Both the position numbers and the translations under genes were made by a program. From Mucilaginibacter aquariorum (GTDB lineage Bacteria > Bacteroidota > Bacteroidia > Sphingobacteriales > Sphingobacteriaceae), in assembly GCF_024498135.1 (NCBI RefSeq), contig NZ_JANHOH010000004.1:124001-188000 (forward strand): a stretch of DNA of 64,000 bases. Direction: 5' to 3'. The notes beneath the pieces were generated by a model. That model saw nothing but the letters and a program-made list of their open reading frames with translations, was not told where the DNA came from and did not search any database. Shown here piece after piece: positions 7,786 to 17,285 of the stretch (position 1 is its first letter; each line of letters opens with the position of its first letter).

Positions 7786-10700
7786 ATGGACATTAGAAAA
7801 GAATTACAGAAACGCATATTGGTTATTGACGGAGCTATGGGTACCATGATTCAAAGGTACGAGCTCACCGAGGAAGATTTTCGTGGGGAGCGTTTCCGTG
7901 ACCACCCATCTGACCTTAAAGGCAATAACGACCTGCTGAACATAACCCGCCCGGATGTGATCAAGGCTATCCATGCCGAATATTTGGATGCCGGGGCGGA
8001 TATTATCGAAACCAATACCTTCAGTACCCAGCGCATATCACTTGCCGATTATCACCTCGAAGAACTTGATTACGAACTAAGCTACGAAGGCGCCCGCATA
8101 GCCCGCGAAGTTGCGGACGAATACACCAAACGTAACCCATCAAAACCACGTTTTGTAGCGGGTGCTGTTGGCCCAACAAACCGCACCGCATCCTTGTCAC
8201 CAGATGTGAACGACCCGGGTTACCGCGCCGTTACCTTTGATGATTTGGCCGAAGCTTACTATGAACAGGTACGTGGTTTGGTAGATGGTGGTTCGGATCT
8301 GTTATTAGTCGAAACCATATTTGATACCCTGAATGCAAAAGCGGCATTGTTCGCTATTCAACGATATAAAGACGAATGCCAGGCTGCCGGAAAGGATTAT
8401 CCTGCCTTTAGGGAAACAGGCGGTATCATGATATCGGGTACTATTACTGATGCATCTGGTCGTACCCTTTCCGGCCAAACAGTAGAGGCTTTCTGGAACT
8501 CTATTAGCCATGCCAACCTGCTATCAGTAGGATTGAATTGCGCCTTAGGTGCCCGCGAAATGAGGCCGCACTTAGAGGAACTTTCTGATAAAGCGGGTGT
8601 ATTTATCTCCGCCTATCCAAACGCGGGCTTGCCAAATGAATTTGGCGCTTACGACGAAACCCCGCACGAAACAGCCCATCAGGTTGATGATTTTATAAAA
8701 GCCGGATTGGTAAATATTGTAGGTGGTTGTTGCGGTACCACGCCGGAGCACATTAAATGCATTGCCGATAAAGCCGCGAAATATTCCCCAAGGCAACTGC
8801 CGGAGATCGAACCTTACCTGCGCTTAAGCGGATTAGAAGCGGTAACCCTTACCCCCGAAACTAACTTTGTAAATATAGGCGAGCGTACCAATATTACCGG
8901 TTCACCAAAATTCTCCAAACTTATCCTTGCCGAAGATTACGAGGCAGCCCTTACCGTTGCCCTGCAACAGGTAGAAGGTGGTGCGCAGGTGATCGACATA
9001 AACATGGATGAGGGGATGATAGACTCGGAAGCCGTGATGGTGAAATTCCTGAACCTGGTTGCCAGCGAACCTGATATTGCCAAGCTGCCCATCATGATAG
9101 ATTCATCTAAATGGACGGTTATTGAGGCGGGCTTAAAATGCTTGCAGGGTAAAGGCATTGTTAACTCCATCTCGCTAAAAGAAGGCGAAGAAAAATTTAA
9201 AGAATACGCACGCAAGATCTTAAGCTATGGAGCCGCTGCGGTGGTAATGGCTTTTGACGAAACTGGTCAGGCTGATTCACTGGAACGCCGTAAAGAAATT
9301 TGCGCGCGCTGTTACAGGATATTGGTTGATGAAGTAGGTTTCCCTCCTCAGGATATCATTTTCGACCCGAATATATTAACTGTAGCTACCGGGCTTGAAG
9401 AACATAATAATTACGCGGTAGATTTTATTGAAGCTACCCGTTGGATAAAACAAAACCTGCCGTATGCCAAGGTGAGTGGTGGGGTGAGTAACATTTCATT
9501 CTCGTTCCGCGGTAATAACGTGGTGCGCGAGGCTATGCACTCTGCATTCCTTTACCATGCCATCAGGGCCGGGTTGGATATGGGTATCGTAAACGCCGGG
9601 ATGCTGGAAGTTTACCAGGAGATCCCAAAAGATCTGCTGGAGCTGGTTGAAGATGTATTATTAAACCGCCGCGATGATGCTACCGAGCGATTGGTAGAAT
9701 TTGCCGATACCATAAAAAGTAAAGGGAAAGAGATAGTACGTGACGAAGAATGGCGCAAAGCGCCGGTAGAAGAGCGCCTTTCGCACGCGCTGGTAAAGGG
9801 TATTATCGAATACCTGGATGAGGACGTGGAAGAAGCCCGTCAGAAGTTTGCCAAACCTTTAGAGGTGATTGAAGGCCCGTTGATGGATGGTATGAACGTG
9901 GTAGGCGACCTTTTTGGCGCCGGTAAAATGTTTTTGCCGCAGGTAGTAAAATCGGCCCGTGTAATGAAGAAAGCGGTGGCTTATTTGCTGCCCTTCATCG
10001 AACTGGAAAAACAACGTGTTATTGATGCCGGGGAAGATAGCAGTGGCAGTCGTGCCAATGCGGGTAAGGTATTAATGGCCACCGTAAAAGGCGATGTACA
10101 CGATATTGGTAAAAACATTGTAGGCGTTGTACTGGCCTGTAACAACTTTGAGGTAATAGACCTTGGGGTGATGGTGCCTGCACAGCGCATTATAGAGGAA
10201 GCAAAAAAACAGGAAGTAGATATCATCGGACTAAGCGGCTTAATTACCCCATCGCTGGATGAGATGGTGCATTTTTCCAAAGAGATGGAACGCGAAGGGT
10301 TTACTATTCCGTTAATTATAGGAGGGGCTACTACTTCCAGGATCCATGCCGCTGTTAAAGTTGCGCCACATTATTCGGGTGCTGCTATACATGTTTTGGA
10401 TGCATCGCGCAGCGTAACTGTTTGCAGCAGCCTAATGAACCGCGATACACGTGACAGTTATATACAAGGCATTAAGGATGAATATACCAAGGCCCGCGAA
10501 GCGCACGCTAATAAAAAGAGCGATAAACGTTTTGTAACTATTGAGCAGGCGCGCGAGCAAAAATTCCAGATAAATTTAGATACAGTTGCGCCTGCGCCAA
10601 CCTTTACAGGCACCAAAGTTTTTGAAGCTTATCCGCTGGAAGAGCTTGTACCATATATAGATTGGACGCCGTTCTTCCATACCTGGGAATTGCGTGGCAG

Positions 10701-11502
10701 CTATCCTAAAATATTTGCCGATAAATTTGTTGGCGATGAGGCTAAGAAACTTTTTGATGATGCGCAGGCATTGATGAAGAAAATAGTTGACCAAAAACTG
10801 CTACGTGCTAATGGCGTTATTGGTTTTTGGCCGGCAAACAGTGTTGGCGACGATATAGAGATCTATACCGATGAAACCCGCCAGCATTTGCTTACCCGTA
10901 TCCATACGCTTCGCCAGCAGAACGAAAAGGTTAAAGGCGAGCCGTATTATGCCCTATCGGATTTTGTTGCACCTAAGGATAGCGGTGTGGCCGATTACTT
11001 TGGCGGCTTTGCCGTAACTACCGGTATTGGTTGCGATGAACTGGTTGCCGAGTTTGAAGCGGATCATGACGATTACAACAGCATCATGACCAAAGCTATT
11101 GCCGACCGCTTTGCCGAAGCTTTTGCCGAGAAAATGCACGAACTGGTACGTAAAGAATACTGGGGTTATTCGAAAGATGAGCATTTGGGTACCGATGAGT
11201 TGATCAAAGAAGAGTATCAGGGTATCCGTCCGGCACCCGGTTATCCCGCCTGTCCGGATCATACCGAAAAAACTACTTTGTTTGAAATACTGAAAGCCGA
11301 AGATAATGCCCACATGCACCTTACCGAAAGCCTGGCCATGATGCCGGCAGCATCGGTAAGCGGATTTTACTTCGCGCATCCGCAGGCAAGGTATTTTGGA
11401 CTGAATAAAATAAGTAAAGACCAGATAGAGGATTACGCTGTCAGGAAAAACTTATCTGTTGATACTGTGGAACGCTGGTTAGGGCCGAATTTGAATTACT
11501 AA
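7786..11502 (+). CDS. metH: Cobalamin-dependent methionine synthase
   Basis: A 1238-residue MetH that transfers a methyl group from 5-methyltetrahydrofolate to homocysteine through methylcobalamin. The homocysteine domain is at 1-330 with zinc ligands Cys252, Cys315 and Cys316. The pterin-binding domain is at about 355-620 and the cobalamin cap at about 665-740. The B12 domain follows with the lower axial ligand His772 in DVHDIGKN. The C-terminal activation domain binds SAM through RPAPGYP at 1148-1154. Length and order match E. coli MetH (1227 residues). It is the first gene of a riboswitch-controlled unit with metF. Everything needed for activity appears present. Confidence 0.97.
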   Translation: MDIRKELQKRILVIDGAMGTMIQRYELTEEDFRGERFRDHPSDLKGNNDLLNITRPDVIKAIHAEYLDAGADIIETNTFSTQRISLADYHLEELDYELSYEGARIAREVADEYTKRNPSKPRFVAGAVGPTNRTASLSPDVNDPGYRAVTFDDLAEAYYEQVRGLVDGGSDLLLVETIFDTLNAKAALFAIQRYKDECQAAGKDYPAFRETGGIMISGTITDASGRTLSGQTVEAFWNSISHANLLSVGLNCALGAREMRPHLEELSDKAGVFISAYPNAGLPNEFGAYDETPHETAHQVDDFIKAGLVNIVGGCCGTTPEHIKCIADKAAKYSPRQLPEIEPYLRLSGLEAVTLTPETNFVNIGERTNITGSPKFSKLILAEDYEAALTVALQQVEGGAQVIDINMDEGMIDSEAVMVKFLNLVASEPDIAKLPIMIDSSKWTVIEAGLKCLQGKGIVNSISLKEGEEKFKEYARKILSYGAAAVVMAFDETGQADSLERRKEICARCYRILVDEVGFPPQDIIFDPNILTVATGLEEHNNYAVDFIEATRWIKQNLPYAKVSGGVSNISFSFRGNNVVREAMHSAFLYHAIRAGLDMGIVNAGMLEVYQEIPKDLLELVEDVLLNRRDDATERLVEFADTIKSKGKEIVRDEEWRKAPVEERLSHALVKGIIEYLDEDVEEARQKFAKPLEVIEGPLMDGMNVVGDLFGAGKMFLPQVVKSARVMKKAVAYLLPFIELEKQRVIDAGEDSSGSRANAGKVLMATVKGDVHDIGKNIVGVVLACNNFEVIDLGVMVPAQRIIEEAKKQEVDIIGLSGLITPSLDEMVHFSKEMEREGFTIPLIIGGATTSRIHAAVKVAPHYSGAAIHVLDASRSVTVCSSLMNRDTRDSYIQGIKDEYTKAREAHANKKSDKRFVTIEQAREQKFQINLDTVAPAPTFTGTKVFEAYPLEELVPYIDWTPFFHTWELRGSYPKIFADKFVGDEAKKLFDDAQALMKKIVDQKLLRANGVIGFWPANSVGDDIEIYTDETRQHLLTRIHTLRQQNEKVKGEPYYALSDFVAPKDSGVADYFGGFAVTTGIGCDELVAEFEADHDDYNSIMTKAIADRFAEAFAEKMHELVRKEYWGYSKDEHLGTDELIKEEYQGIRPAPGYPACPDHTEKTTLFEILKAEDNAHMHLTESLAMMPAASVSGFYFAHPQARYFGLNKISKDQIEDYAVRKNLSVDTVERWLGPNLNY

Positions 11503-11503
11503 A

Positions 11504-11946
11504 AGAGCGGGGAGCGAGGAAAGAGGTGCGGCATGGTTGATGATAAAATATAGATATGATATTCACTGATTTAGACGCTTGGAGAGAAGCCAGATTGTTG
11601 GTTAAAATGGTTTATACATGTTTGTTGCCTTTTCCTAAGGAAGAAATGTATGGTTTGCAATCTCAGATTAAAAGATCTGTCATATCCATTCCGTCAAACA
11701 TCGCAGAAGGATGTGGACGAAGTCATCCCAAAGACACAATGAGATTTTTCTATATCGCTCGTGGTTCGGCATATGAATTAGAAACACAATTATATTTATC
11801 CCTCGATTTAGAATTTATTGATGAAATAATATTGAAGGAGTTGTTAGACAAATTAACCCGTGTAAGGATTTTATTAGCGGGTTTAATTAATTATCAAAAA
11901 GCTCAAATAACAAATTAACCGCACCTCTCACCCCACTCTACGCACC
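11504..11946. repeat. IVS-like element: 28-nt inverted arms enclosing a four-helix-bundle gene
   Basis: The arm at 11504-11531 and the reverse complement of 11919-11946 match at 20 of 28 positions without gaps. The innermost ten bases, AGAGGTGCGG / CCGCACCTCT, are perfect. The arms are G-rich on one strand and made of degenerate words of about eight bases (GAGCGGGGA, GAGCGAGG, GAGGTGCGG). They begin one base after the metH stop, finish eight bases before metF, and enclose only the four-helix-bundle gene. The layout resembles 23S rRNA intervening sequences, where a stem encloses an ORF of the same family. Confidence 0.7.
11556..11918 (+). CDS. Four-helix-bundle protein (23S rRNA intervening-sequence family)
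   Basis: A 120-residue protein of the IVS/S23 family (PF05635/TIGR02436 type). It shows the family signature in order: FTDLDAWREAR at the N-terminus, FPKEEMYGLQSQIKR, SIPSNIAEGCGR, and GSAYELETQL. The family forms pentameric barrels of four-helix bundles. The related Avd protein binds RNA and reverse transcriptase in diversity-generating retroelements, but most members have no known role. No reverse transcriptase is nearby. It is inserted between metH and metF and flanked closely by inverted repeats. Its AT-rich composition contrasts with both neighbours, so it looks like the cargo of a small insertion element. Confidence 0.88.
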   Translation: MIFTDLDAWREARLLVKMVYTCLLPFPKEEMYGLQSQIKRSVISIPSNIAEGCGRSHPKDTMRFFYIARGSAYELETQLYLSLDLEFIDEIILKELLDKLTRVRILLAGLINYQKAQITN

Positions 11947-11954
11947 GATACAAC

Positions 11955-12911
11955 ATGAAAATAACGGAACATATAGCCAACGCCAACGGCAAAACACTTT
12001 TCTCATTCGAACTTATACCACCTTTAAAAGGACAAAGCATCCAGGGTATTTATGATGCTATTGACCCGCTGATGGAGTTTAAGCCGCCGTTTATTGATGT
12101 TACATCGCTGCGCGAGGATTATATCTATAAGGAGCACGAAACGGGCTTGTTAGAGAAACTGGCCTACCGTAAGCGCCCGGGCACTATCGCCATTTGCGCG
12201 GCTATTATGAATAAATATAAGGTAGATACTGTTCCGCATTTGCTTTGTGGTGGTTTTACCAAAGATGAAACCGAGAACGGACTGATAGACCTGCAGTTTT
12301 TAGGTATTGATAACGTATTGGTTTTACGTGGCGATGCCCGCCGTGGCGACGCCTCTTTTGTGCCTACACCCAATGGCCACTGTTATGCTACCGACCTGCT
12401 ACAGCAGGTAGTAAACATGAACAACGGTGTTTACCTGCACGAGCATTATGAAGGTATCCTAAAAACAGATTTCTGTATTGGTGTTGCGGGATATCCCGAA
12501 AAGCATTTTGAAGCCCCCAACCTAAAAACCGACTTCAAGTATTTAAAACAAAAGGTTGATATGGGTGCAAGCTTTATTGTTACCCAAATGTTCTTCGATA
12601 ACCAAAAGTATTTCGATTTTGTAAATAACTGTCGTGCGGTAGGCATCAATGTTCCGATCATTCCGGGCTTGAAGCCGATCACGACCTCAAAACAATTGGT
12701 TAATCTTTCAAAAACCTTCCATATCGATATCCCGGAAGCACTGAGCGATGCCATACACGATTGTAAGGAAGAAAAGAACGTAAAAGACATTGGTATAGAG
12801 TGGATGATAGAGCAATGTAAAGAACTGGTGAAGTTTGGCGCACCTGTATTGCACTTTTACACAATGGGTAACCCCGGCCCAACTAAAAGAATTGCTGAGG
12901 CGATATTTTAG
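11955..12911 (+). CDS. metF: 5,10-methylenetetrahydrofolate reductase
   Basis: A 318-residue FAD-dependent reductase that makes 5-methyltetrahydrofolate, the methyl donor of MetH. The TIM-barrel start carries FSFELIPP with the conserved Glu19. The folate/FAD segment NVLVLRGDARRGDA is at about 119-132, GVAGYPEKH further on, and the end is GAPVLHFYTMGNPG. It is about 20 residues longer than E. coli MetF. It follows metH by 452 bases, the gap being occupied by the four-helix-bundle element. No separate promoter is evident, so it probably relies on read-through from the SAM-riboswitch promoter. Confidence 0.95.
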   Translation: MKITEHIANANGKTLFSFELIPPLKGQSIQGIYDAIDPLMEFKPPFIDVTSLREDYIYKEHETGLLEKLAYRKRPGTIAICAAIMNKYKVDTVPHLLCGGFTKDETENGLIDLQFLGIDNVLVLRGDARRGDASFVPTPNGHCYATDLLQQVVNMNNGVYLHEHYEGILKTDFCIGVAGYPEKHFEAPNLKTDFKYLKQKVDMGASFIVTQMFFDNQKYFDFVNNCRAVGINVPIIPGLKPITTSKQLVNLSKTFHIDIPEALSDAIHDCKEEKNVKDIGIEWMIEQCKELVKFGAPVLHFYTMGNPGPTKRIAEAIF

Positions 12912-12930
12912 TAGCTAAACAAATCCACCC

Positions 12931-13039
12931 TGTCATTTCGAACGAGGTACGAGGAGAAATCTTTTACACCATGCATCCGTTGAAGCATGTTATACACCTT
13001 GCACTTGTAAAAGATTTCTCTCTATCGTTCGAAATGACA
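12931..13039. repeat. Dispersed inverted repeat with TGTCATTTCGAA ends
   Basis: The left arm (12931-12968) starts TGTCATTTCGAACGA and ends GAGAAATCTTTTACA. The right arm (13006-13039) starts TGTAAAAGATTTCTC and ends TCGTTCGAAATGACA. The arms pair over about 34 bases. It lies between the convergent metF and MG2-protein genes and could serve as a two-way terminator-like hairpin. Very similar intergenic repeats are familiar in many Bacteroidota genomes. Confidence 0.85.
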
Positions 13040-13049
13040 AGAGAGGTTT

Positions 13050-15431
13050 TCACAGCGTTTTTTCTATATGCACCAATTTCCCGTCGAAGTTCATGCCTTC
13101 TAACACAACTTTAAACCGGCGGGTAACATCGTTGTTGTAAAATTTAATAAGGTACTCGTTCTTTTCTTTATCCAGTATGATATTAGGGTTCCAGTAAAGG
13201 GTAGTGCGCAAGTCGGGTGCAGTAACAGTATTAATTACAGTAGCGTAATCCGGACTGAAAAAATCTTTTACCAGGGTGTATCCTGCTAAAGGGAGCATTT
13301 TGTTATTTTTATCGTTATAAACAAAGCCTTTGCCCCTTTTAGTATAAACGGATATTACACCACCATAAGCACCAAAGGCGCCACCCATTGATGGATCGTA
13401 TATTTTAATATAATCAACATCCATCATTGGGGTATTACGGATATCAGCGGTACTGGATGAGAAATTATTCAGGAAAAAAGCCACGGGATCATTCCGCCAA
13501 ACAATAGATGGGATATCGCCCAATGGATTGCTGATCCTAATACCTGGTATTTTACCCTGTAAGTATTGAAACAACGAACCGTAATTAGTGGCCCGTGGGT
13601 CGTTACCAACTAGTATATTGGTTGAGATACCATCTTTAAAAACACCGGCGGTATAAACTTTATCTATTTTTTTCTCCTGCGAAATGCCTTTTGATTTTAT
13701 CTGCACCTCCTTAAGTTCGCGGGTGTTTTTAAGTTGAAGCATGTAGTCCTGTACCCGTTTTGATAATTGCATGGGCGCGGCATTTAATGTAATGCTCGTA
13801 TCCGGCGCCGGTTTCATAAACGGGTAGATATAGTTTTTCACCAGGCCATTATCAACAGTGAGTTTTATTTTATTTGATGCCAGGTTTTTGTCCTGAAACT
13901 TAAAGTACAACTTTGCGTCGCCGTAATAGATCAGGCCATCCCTAAAAAAGCCTGCATTATCGCTTACTTGTAATGGCAGCATTACCGGACTGCCATCGGG
14001 CGTTTCTACATAAATAGTGGCATAAGTGCCCGGCTTAAATCCGTTGGCCCTAACACCACTTACCTTTCCATTAATACTTAAAAAACGATGATTGGGTATA
14101 GTATCGGGAAGCGTTTTGGTGGTATCAGTGCTCCAGTTATATTTTCGCCAGCCATGGGTAAGCATTACCAGGTCTAAATTTTTCGCGGCATCTTCTGTTT
14201 GGTTAGCAAAGTAATAATACGGGTTAACGATCTTTCCCCGCAGATCACCGGTTAAAAGCAGGTGCGAAACAATATTATCCCGGTTTGGCGATACATCATC
14301 TATGTCGGCATCGGTAACCGATATAGAGTAATTGGAACGGATAGTATCTTTTACTGCCAGCTTTAACTGGTTTAACCCTCGTTTTAACTTACTAATTGCT
14401 GTAAAATTGGTATCTACATTAAAACTATAATCGTGGTTGTTTACGAAAGTTATGCGCTCTGCAACCGGCTTTAGGTTTTTGTTGAAAACAGTAATATACA
14501 ATATCCCCGACGGCATATCTTTTACGGGGATGGTACCATTTGACATTTCCGCATTTGAAAGATCAACCTTTATCTGGTAGGTAATAGTGCCGTTGCTATG
14601 CGCCACCAGCGTTACCTGTTTATCGGCAGCATCGGCATCTTTAGATCGGAAGATGTAAAACTTTTTACCTGCGGCAACATCAGCTATATGCAGGCTTATA
14701 CCGTTTGGCTTTGCCGTTGGCAAAGCCGTAGTATGTTCGTTGCCACCTGCATCTTTCCATATGGCAGTGTAAGATTGATTAGGTTGCGCAAGCATAGTAA
14801 ATGCGCCCATCCCATCGTGTGTGGTGGCAAATTCTGTTACCGTATTGCCATTGCTTTTAATAATACCTTCGGCTTTAACGGGCATGCCGTTGGCATCGGT
14901 AACCTTAAAGGCCATCAGCGATGGTATGCCATTTACCCAATCGCCGCCCTCGGGTAAAAAATGTATAGCCGGTGGCGTGGAGTTTGCAACTTCGGCCGTT
15001 TTTTGAAGATTTACAACCGATAGCTGCTTCATATAAATAAAACTGCTATCGCCTTTCAATGTAACCTCGGTATAAGCCCGGCAATAAACCGCATGTATAG
15101 CGGTATCTGTTGGCAGTACTATATTGCCCGATGCGGTAGATTCAAATATGGGCGCCGTAAGTCGGTTAAGCACTTTGCCGTTATTATCCAGCAGTTCCAG
15201 GTAAAAGTTTTTGCCCGCCCTTGATCTTTTAGAACCGGTGAACAAGTAAGCTTTAAACCATACCGTATCGCCGGTAACATAGCTGGTTTTATCGTAGTGG
15301 ATGTATATTTTTTCCTGCGGATCTTTCTGTAATTGGGTATTTACTATCTGGTCAATGCTTTGCGCAACGCAAAAATTAGAGCAAAATAATAGGGTAATAA
15401 CAAAAGATAATCGGACAAATAATAGGTTCAT
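13050..15431 (-). CDS. Secreted MG2/TonB-plug-like protein without a barrel
   Basis: A 793-residue exported protein with a signal peptide (residues 1-23). The N-terminal region (QEKIYIHYDKTSYVTGDTVWFKAYL) has the macroglobulin MG2-like pattern seen in many Bacteroidota proteins. The middle consists of beta-rich Ig-like segments. Residues from about 595 to 705 (GDPRATNYGSLFQYLQGKIPGIRI to GGVISVYTKRG) match a TonB-dependent receptor plug domain, yet no 22-strand barrel follows. Such plug-containing proteins are common in this phylum and of unknown function, perhaps partners of transporters or protease-inhibitor-like. It is transcribed alone, towards metF. No lipobox Cys is evident. Confidence 0.75.
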   Translation of the reverse strand: MNLLFVRLSFVITLLFCSNFCVAQSIDQIVNTQLQKDPQEKIYIHYDKTSYVTGDTVWFKAYLFTGSKRSRAGKNFYLELLDNNGKVLNRLTAPIFESTASGNIVLPTDTAIHAVYCRAYTEVTLKGDSSFIYMKQLSVVNLQKTAEVANSTPPAIHFLPEGGDWVNGIPSLMAFKVTDANGMPVKAEGIIKSNGNTVTEFATTHDGMGAFTMLAQPNQSYTAIWKDAGGNEHTTALPTAKPNGISLHIADVAAGKKFYIFRSKDADAADKQVTLVAHSNGTITYQIKVDLSNAEMSNGTIPVKDMPSGILYITVFNKNLKPVAERITFVNNHDYSFNVDTNFTAISKLKRGLNQLKLAVKDTIRSNYSISVTDADIDDVSPNRDNIVSHLLLTGDLRGKIVNPYYYFANQTEDAAKNLDLVMLTHGWRKYNWSTDTTKTLPDTIPNHRFLSINGKVSGVRANGFKPGTYATIYVETPDGSPVMLPLQVSDNAGFFRDGLIYYGDAKLYFKFQDKNLASNKIKLTVDNGLVKNYIYPFMKPAPDTSITLNAAPMQLSKRVQDYMLQLKNTRELKEVQIKSKGISQEKKIDKVYTAGVFKDGISTNILVGNDPRATNYGSLFQYLQGKIPGIRISNPLGDIPSIVWRNDPVAFFLNNFSSSTADIRNTPMMDVDYIKIYDPSMGGAFGAYGGVISVYTKRGKGFVYNDKNNKMLPLAGYTLVKDFFSPDYATVINTVTAPDLRTTLYWNPNIILDKEKNEYLIKFYNNDVTRRFKVVLEGMNFDGKLVHIEKTL

Positions 15432-15503
15432 TAGGTTGTGAAGAATTACAGATGAATGTAATCACTTTTTAACAAGATTAAAAGCAATAATTTTTTGTCC
15501 AAT

Positions 15504-15540
15504 AAAAAAGCCGGACTAAGAATAGTCCGGCTTTTTTTAG
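15504..15540. terminator. Bidirectional terminator after the subtilisin gene
   Basis: A perfect hairpin: AAAAAAGCCGGACTA at 15504-15518, loop AGAA, and TAGTCCGGCTTTTTT at 15523-15537. The T-run is present on both strands. It ends the S8 protease transcript on the minus strand and sits upstream of the next minus-strand gene. Confidence 0.92.
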
Positions 15541-15555
15541 CACATGGGAAGGGGA

Positions 15556-17205
15556 TTAGATCCCTCTTTCGCCTTTTAGTTTTGAAGCGGCAAGTAATGC
15601 CCTGTAAGCATTAACTATGCCACCTGTTTTTGAAAGGCTTGTAAAATCAACCTTTTCGGTAGTGCTGCCCGGTTTTAAAACCATGGTGCCCGTTAAAGGT
15701 ACTGCCGATTCTAATATTACCTGTTTAAGCTGTTTAGCGCTTAGGTTTGGATAATATTCCAAAACCAACGCGGCTATACCTGCCGTGATTGGCGATGCAA
15801 AGCTGGTACCATCGGCTGTGTTAAATTCGGCATCCATATTTACAGATGTTACCTTAACACCGGGTGCAAATACATCTACATTTTTTTTGCCATAGTTGCT
15901 GAAGCTACCCGCAAGGGTCTCGTTCAACTTATCGGCAGATGCGCCAACACTTATTACATTATCGGCATCAACGCCAGATCCATCCTCAAAAATATCGTTC
16001 GGAAATTCCGGCTGGGCGTCAACATCCTGGTTGTCATTGCCGGATGCCTGTATCAGCAATACATTTTTTTCTGCAGCATATTTAAAGGCTGCGTCAACCC
16101 AATCTTTATGTGGTGATAGTTTTTTACCAAAGCTCATGTTAATGATCTTTGCGCCATTGTCAACCGCGTAGCGTATAGCATTAGCAATATCTTTATCATA
16201 CTCATCGCCGTTTGGCACGCCTTTAATAGACATAATCCTTACGTTATCGGCAACGCCATCTATACCATATTTGTTGTTACGTACGGCGCCAATTAAACCC
16301 GCCACGCCTGTGCCATGTTCCGCATCGGCAAATTTTAGCAGGTTGCTACCATAAGGTTTACCGTCGTTTACATCGGGGTTATCGCCAACAATACGTTTGC
16401 GTGCATCCAGATCAGGATTAACATCATTGTTAAGTTTAGCCAGGTATTCGCTCAGGTCATTAATGATCTTGGCATTGGTTTGATCACCGCCCTCTTGTTC
16501 AAAAACCGAGGTCCATACCGCTTTACTCTGTTTAACAGTATCGCTGGCAGCAGTGATTTTTGCCAGATCGGCCTTCTTAAAAGAAGAGCCGCTTTGTAAT
16601 TTAAGCGCTTTTTTAACATAACCGCTGGTGGCCATTAAAGCGTTCATTATTGGCTGTAACTGCTGTATTTCGGTGTTAGCTTTTTTAAGTGTTGCATCAT
16701 GGGTAAGCTTTACCTTTTCCCAGTAAGCAAACTCCTTTTCGCTGCCCGCAGGTGCCGATGAAAGCGTTTCGTATTTGCCTTTCAGTCTGTTATACTCACG
16801 AACCTCTTCGGTAGTTTCGGTAAAATCGCACTTGCCACCCGGGCCGCCCAGAAAGTTCCAGCCGTGTACATCATCAATGTAACCATTCTTGTCGTCGTCA
16901 ATGCCATTGCCCGGAATTTCTTTCGTATTAACCCATAGTATAGGTTTAAGATCGGCCTGCGCGGTATCAATCCCGCTATCAATAGTGGCAACCACCACGG
17001 TTTTGCTTTTTTTGCCTTTTACAAATGTATAGGCCTGGTTTAAACTGATCCCGAAATAGCCATCGGTTTTAAGATCCATCAGATGCCAGTTTTTTGGCAA
17101 TTCGGCAGGTGCTTTTGTTGCTGCTACCTGCGCGGTTGAATTAAAGCTTATTAATAAGGCGCTGCTCAATAATACGCCGGTAATAGTTTTGCAAATTTTG
17201 TACAT
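15556..17205 (-). CDS. Secreted subtilisin-like serine protease (S8) with large insert
   Basis: A 549-residue exported protease with a signal peptide (about residues 1-26). The catalytic triad is visible as Asp76 (ATIDSGID), His297 (EHGTGVAG) and Ser468 (GTSFASP). The oxyanion Asn region is probably QASGND near 395. Between Asp76 and His297 lie about 220 residues, far more than in subtilisin. They include an acidic segment ending in HGWNFLGGPGG and a long charged helical stretch of about 120 residues. This architecture occurs in several Bacteroidota S8 peptidases. It probably degrades extracellular or periplasmic protein. No classical inhibitor propeptide or T9SS C-terminal domain was recognised. 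Confidence 0.9.
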   Translation of the reverse strand: MYKICKTITGVLLSSALLISFNSTAQVAATKAPAELPKNWHLMDLKTDGYFGISLNQAYTFVKGKKSKTVVVATIDSGIDTAQADLKPILWVNTKEIPGNGIDDDKNGYIDDVHGWNFLGGPGGKCDFTETTEEVREYNRLKGKYETLSSAPAGSEKEFAYWEKVKLTHDATLKKANTEIQQLQPIMNALMATSGYVKKALKLQSGSSFKKADLAKITAASDTVKQSKAVWTSVFEQEGGDQTNAKIINDLSEYLAKLNNDVNPDLDARKRIVGDNPDVNDGKPYGSNLLKFADAEHGTGVAGLIGAVRNNKYGIDGVADNVRIMSIKGVPNGDEYDKDIANAIRYAVDNGAKIINMSFGKKLSPHKDWVDAAFKYAAEKNVLLIQASGNDNQDVDAQPEFPNDIFEDGSGVDADNVISVGASADKLNETLAGSFSNYGKKNVDVFAPGVKVTSVNMDAEFNTADGTSFASPITAGIAALVLEYYPNLSAKQLKQVILESAVPLTGTMVLKPGSTTEKVDFTSLSKTGGIVNAYRALLAASKLKGERGI

Positions 17206-17237
17206 ACTTTCTTTATCTGTGTTTTACCCATTTGTTG

Positions 17238-17257
17238 CCGTTGACTTTAGCCAACGG
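17238..17257. repeat. GGC-TTTA-GCC type palindrome, single copy
   Basis: CCGTTGAC-TTTA-GCCAACGG, an imperfect 8-base-arm hairpin with one mismatch, lies in the gap between the ALDH and subtilisin genes. The same palindrome recurs at 47734-47753 and 59751-59770, where it is perfect. Confidence 0.75.
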
Positions 17258-17285
17258 ATTACAAGGTTATTAATATAATATTTGT

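Noticed and set aside
11556..11918. Diversity-generating retroelement accessory (Avd)
   Set aside because: No reverse transcriptase, template repeat or variable repeat was seen nearby; the family match alone does not support a DGR.
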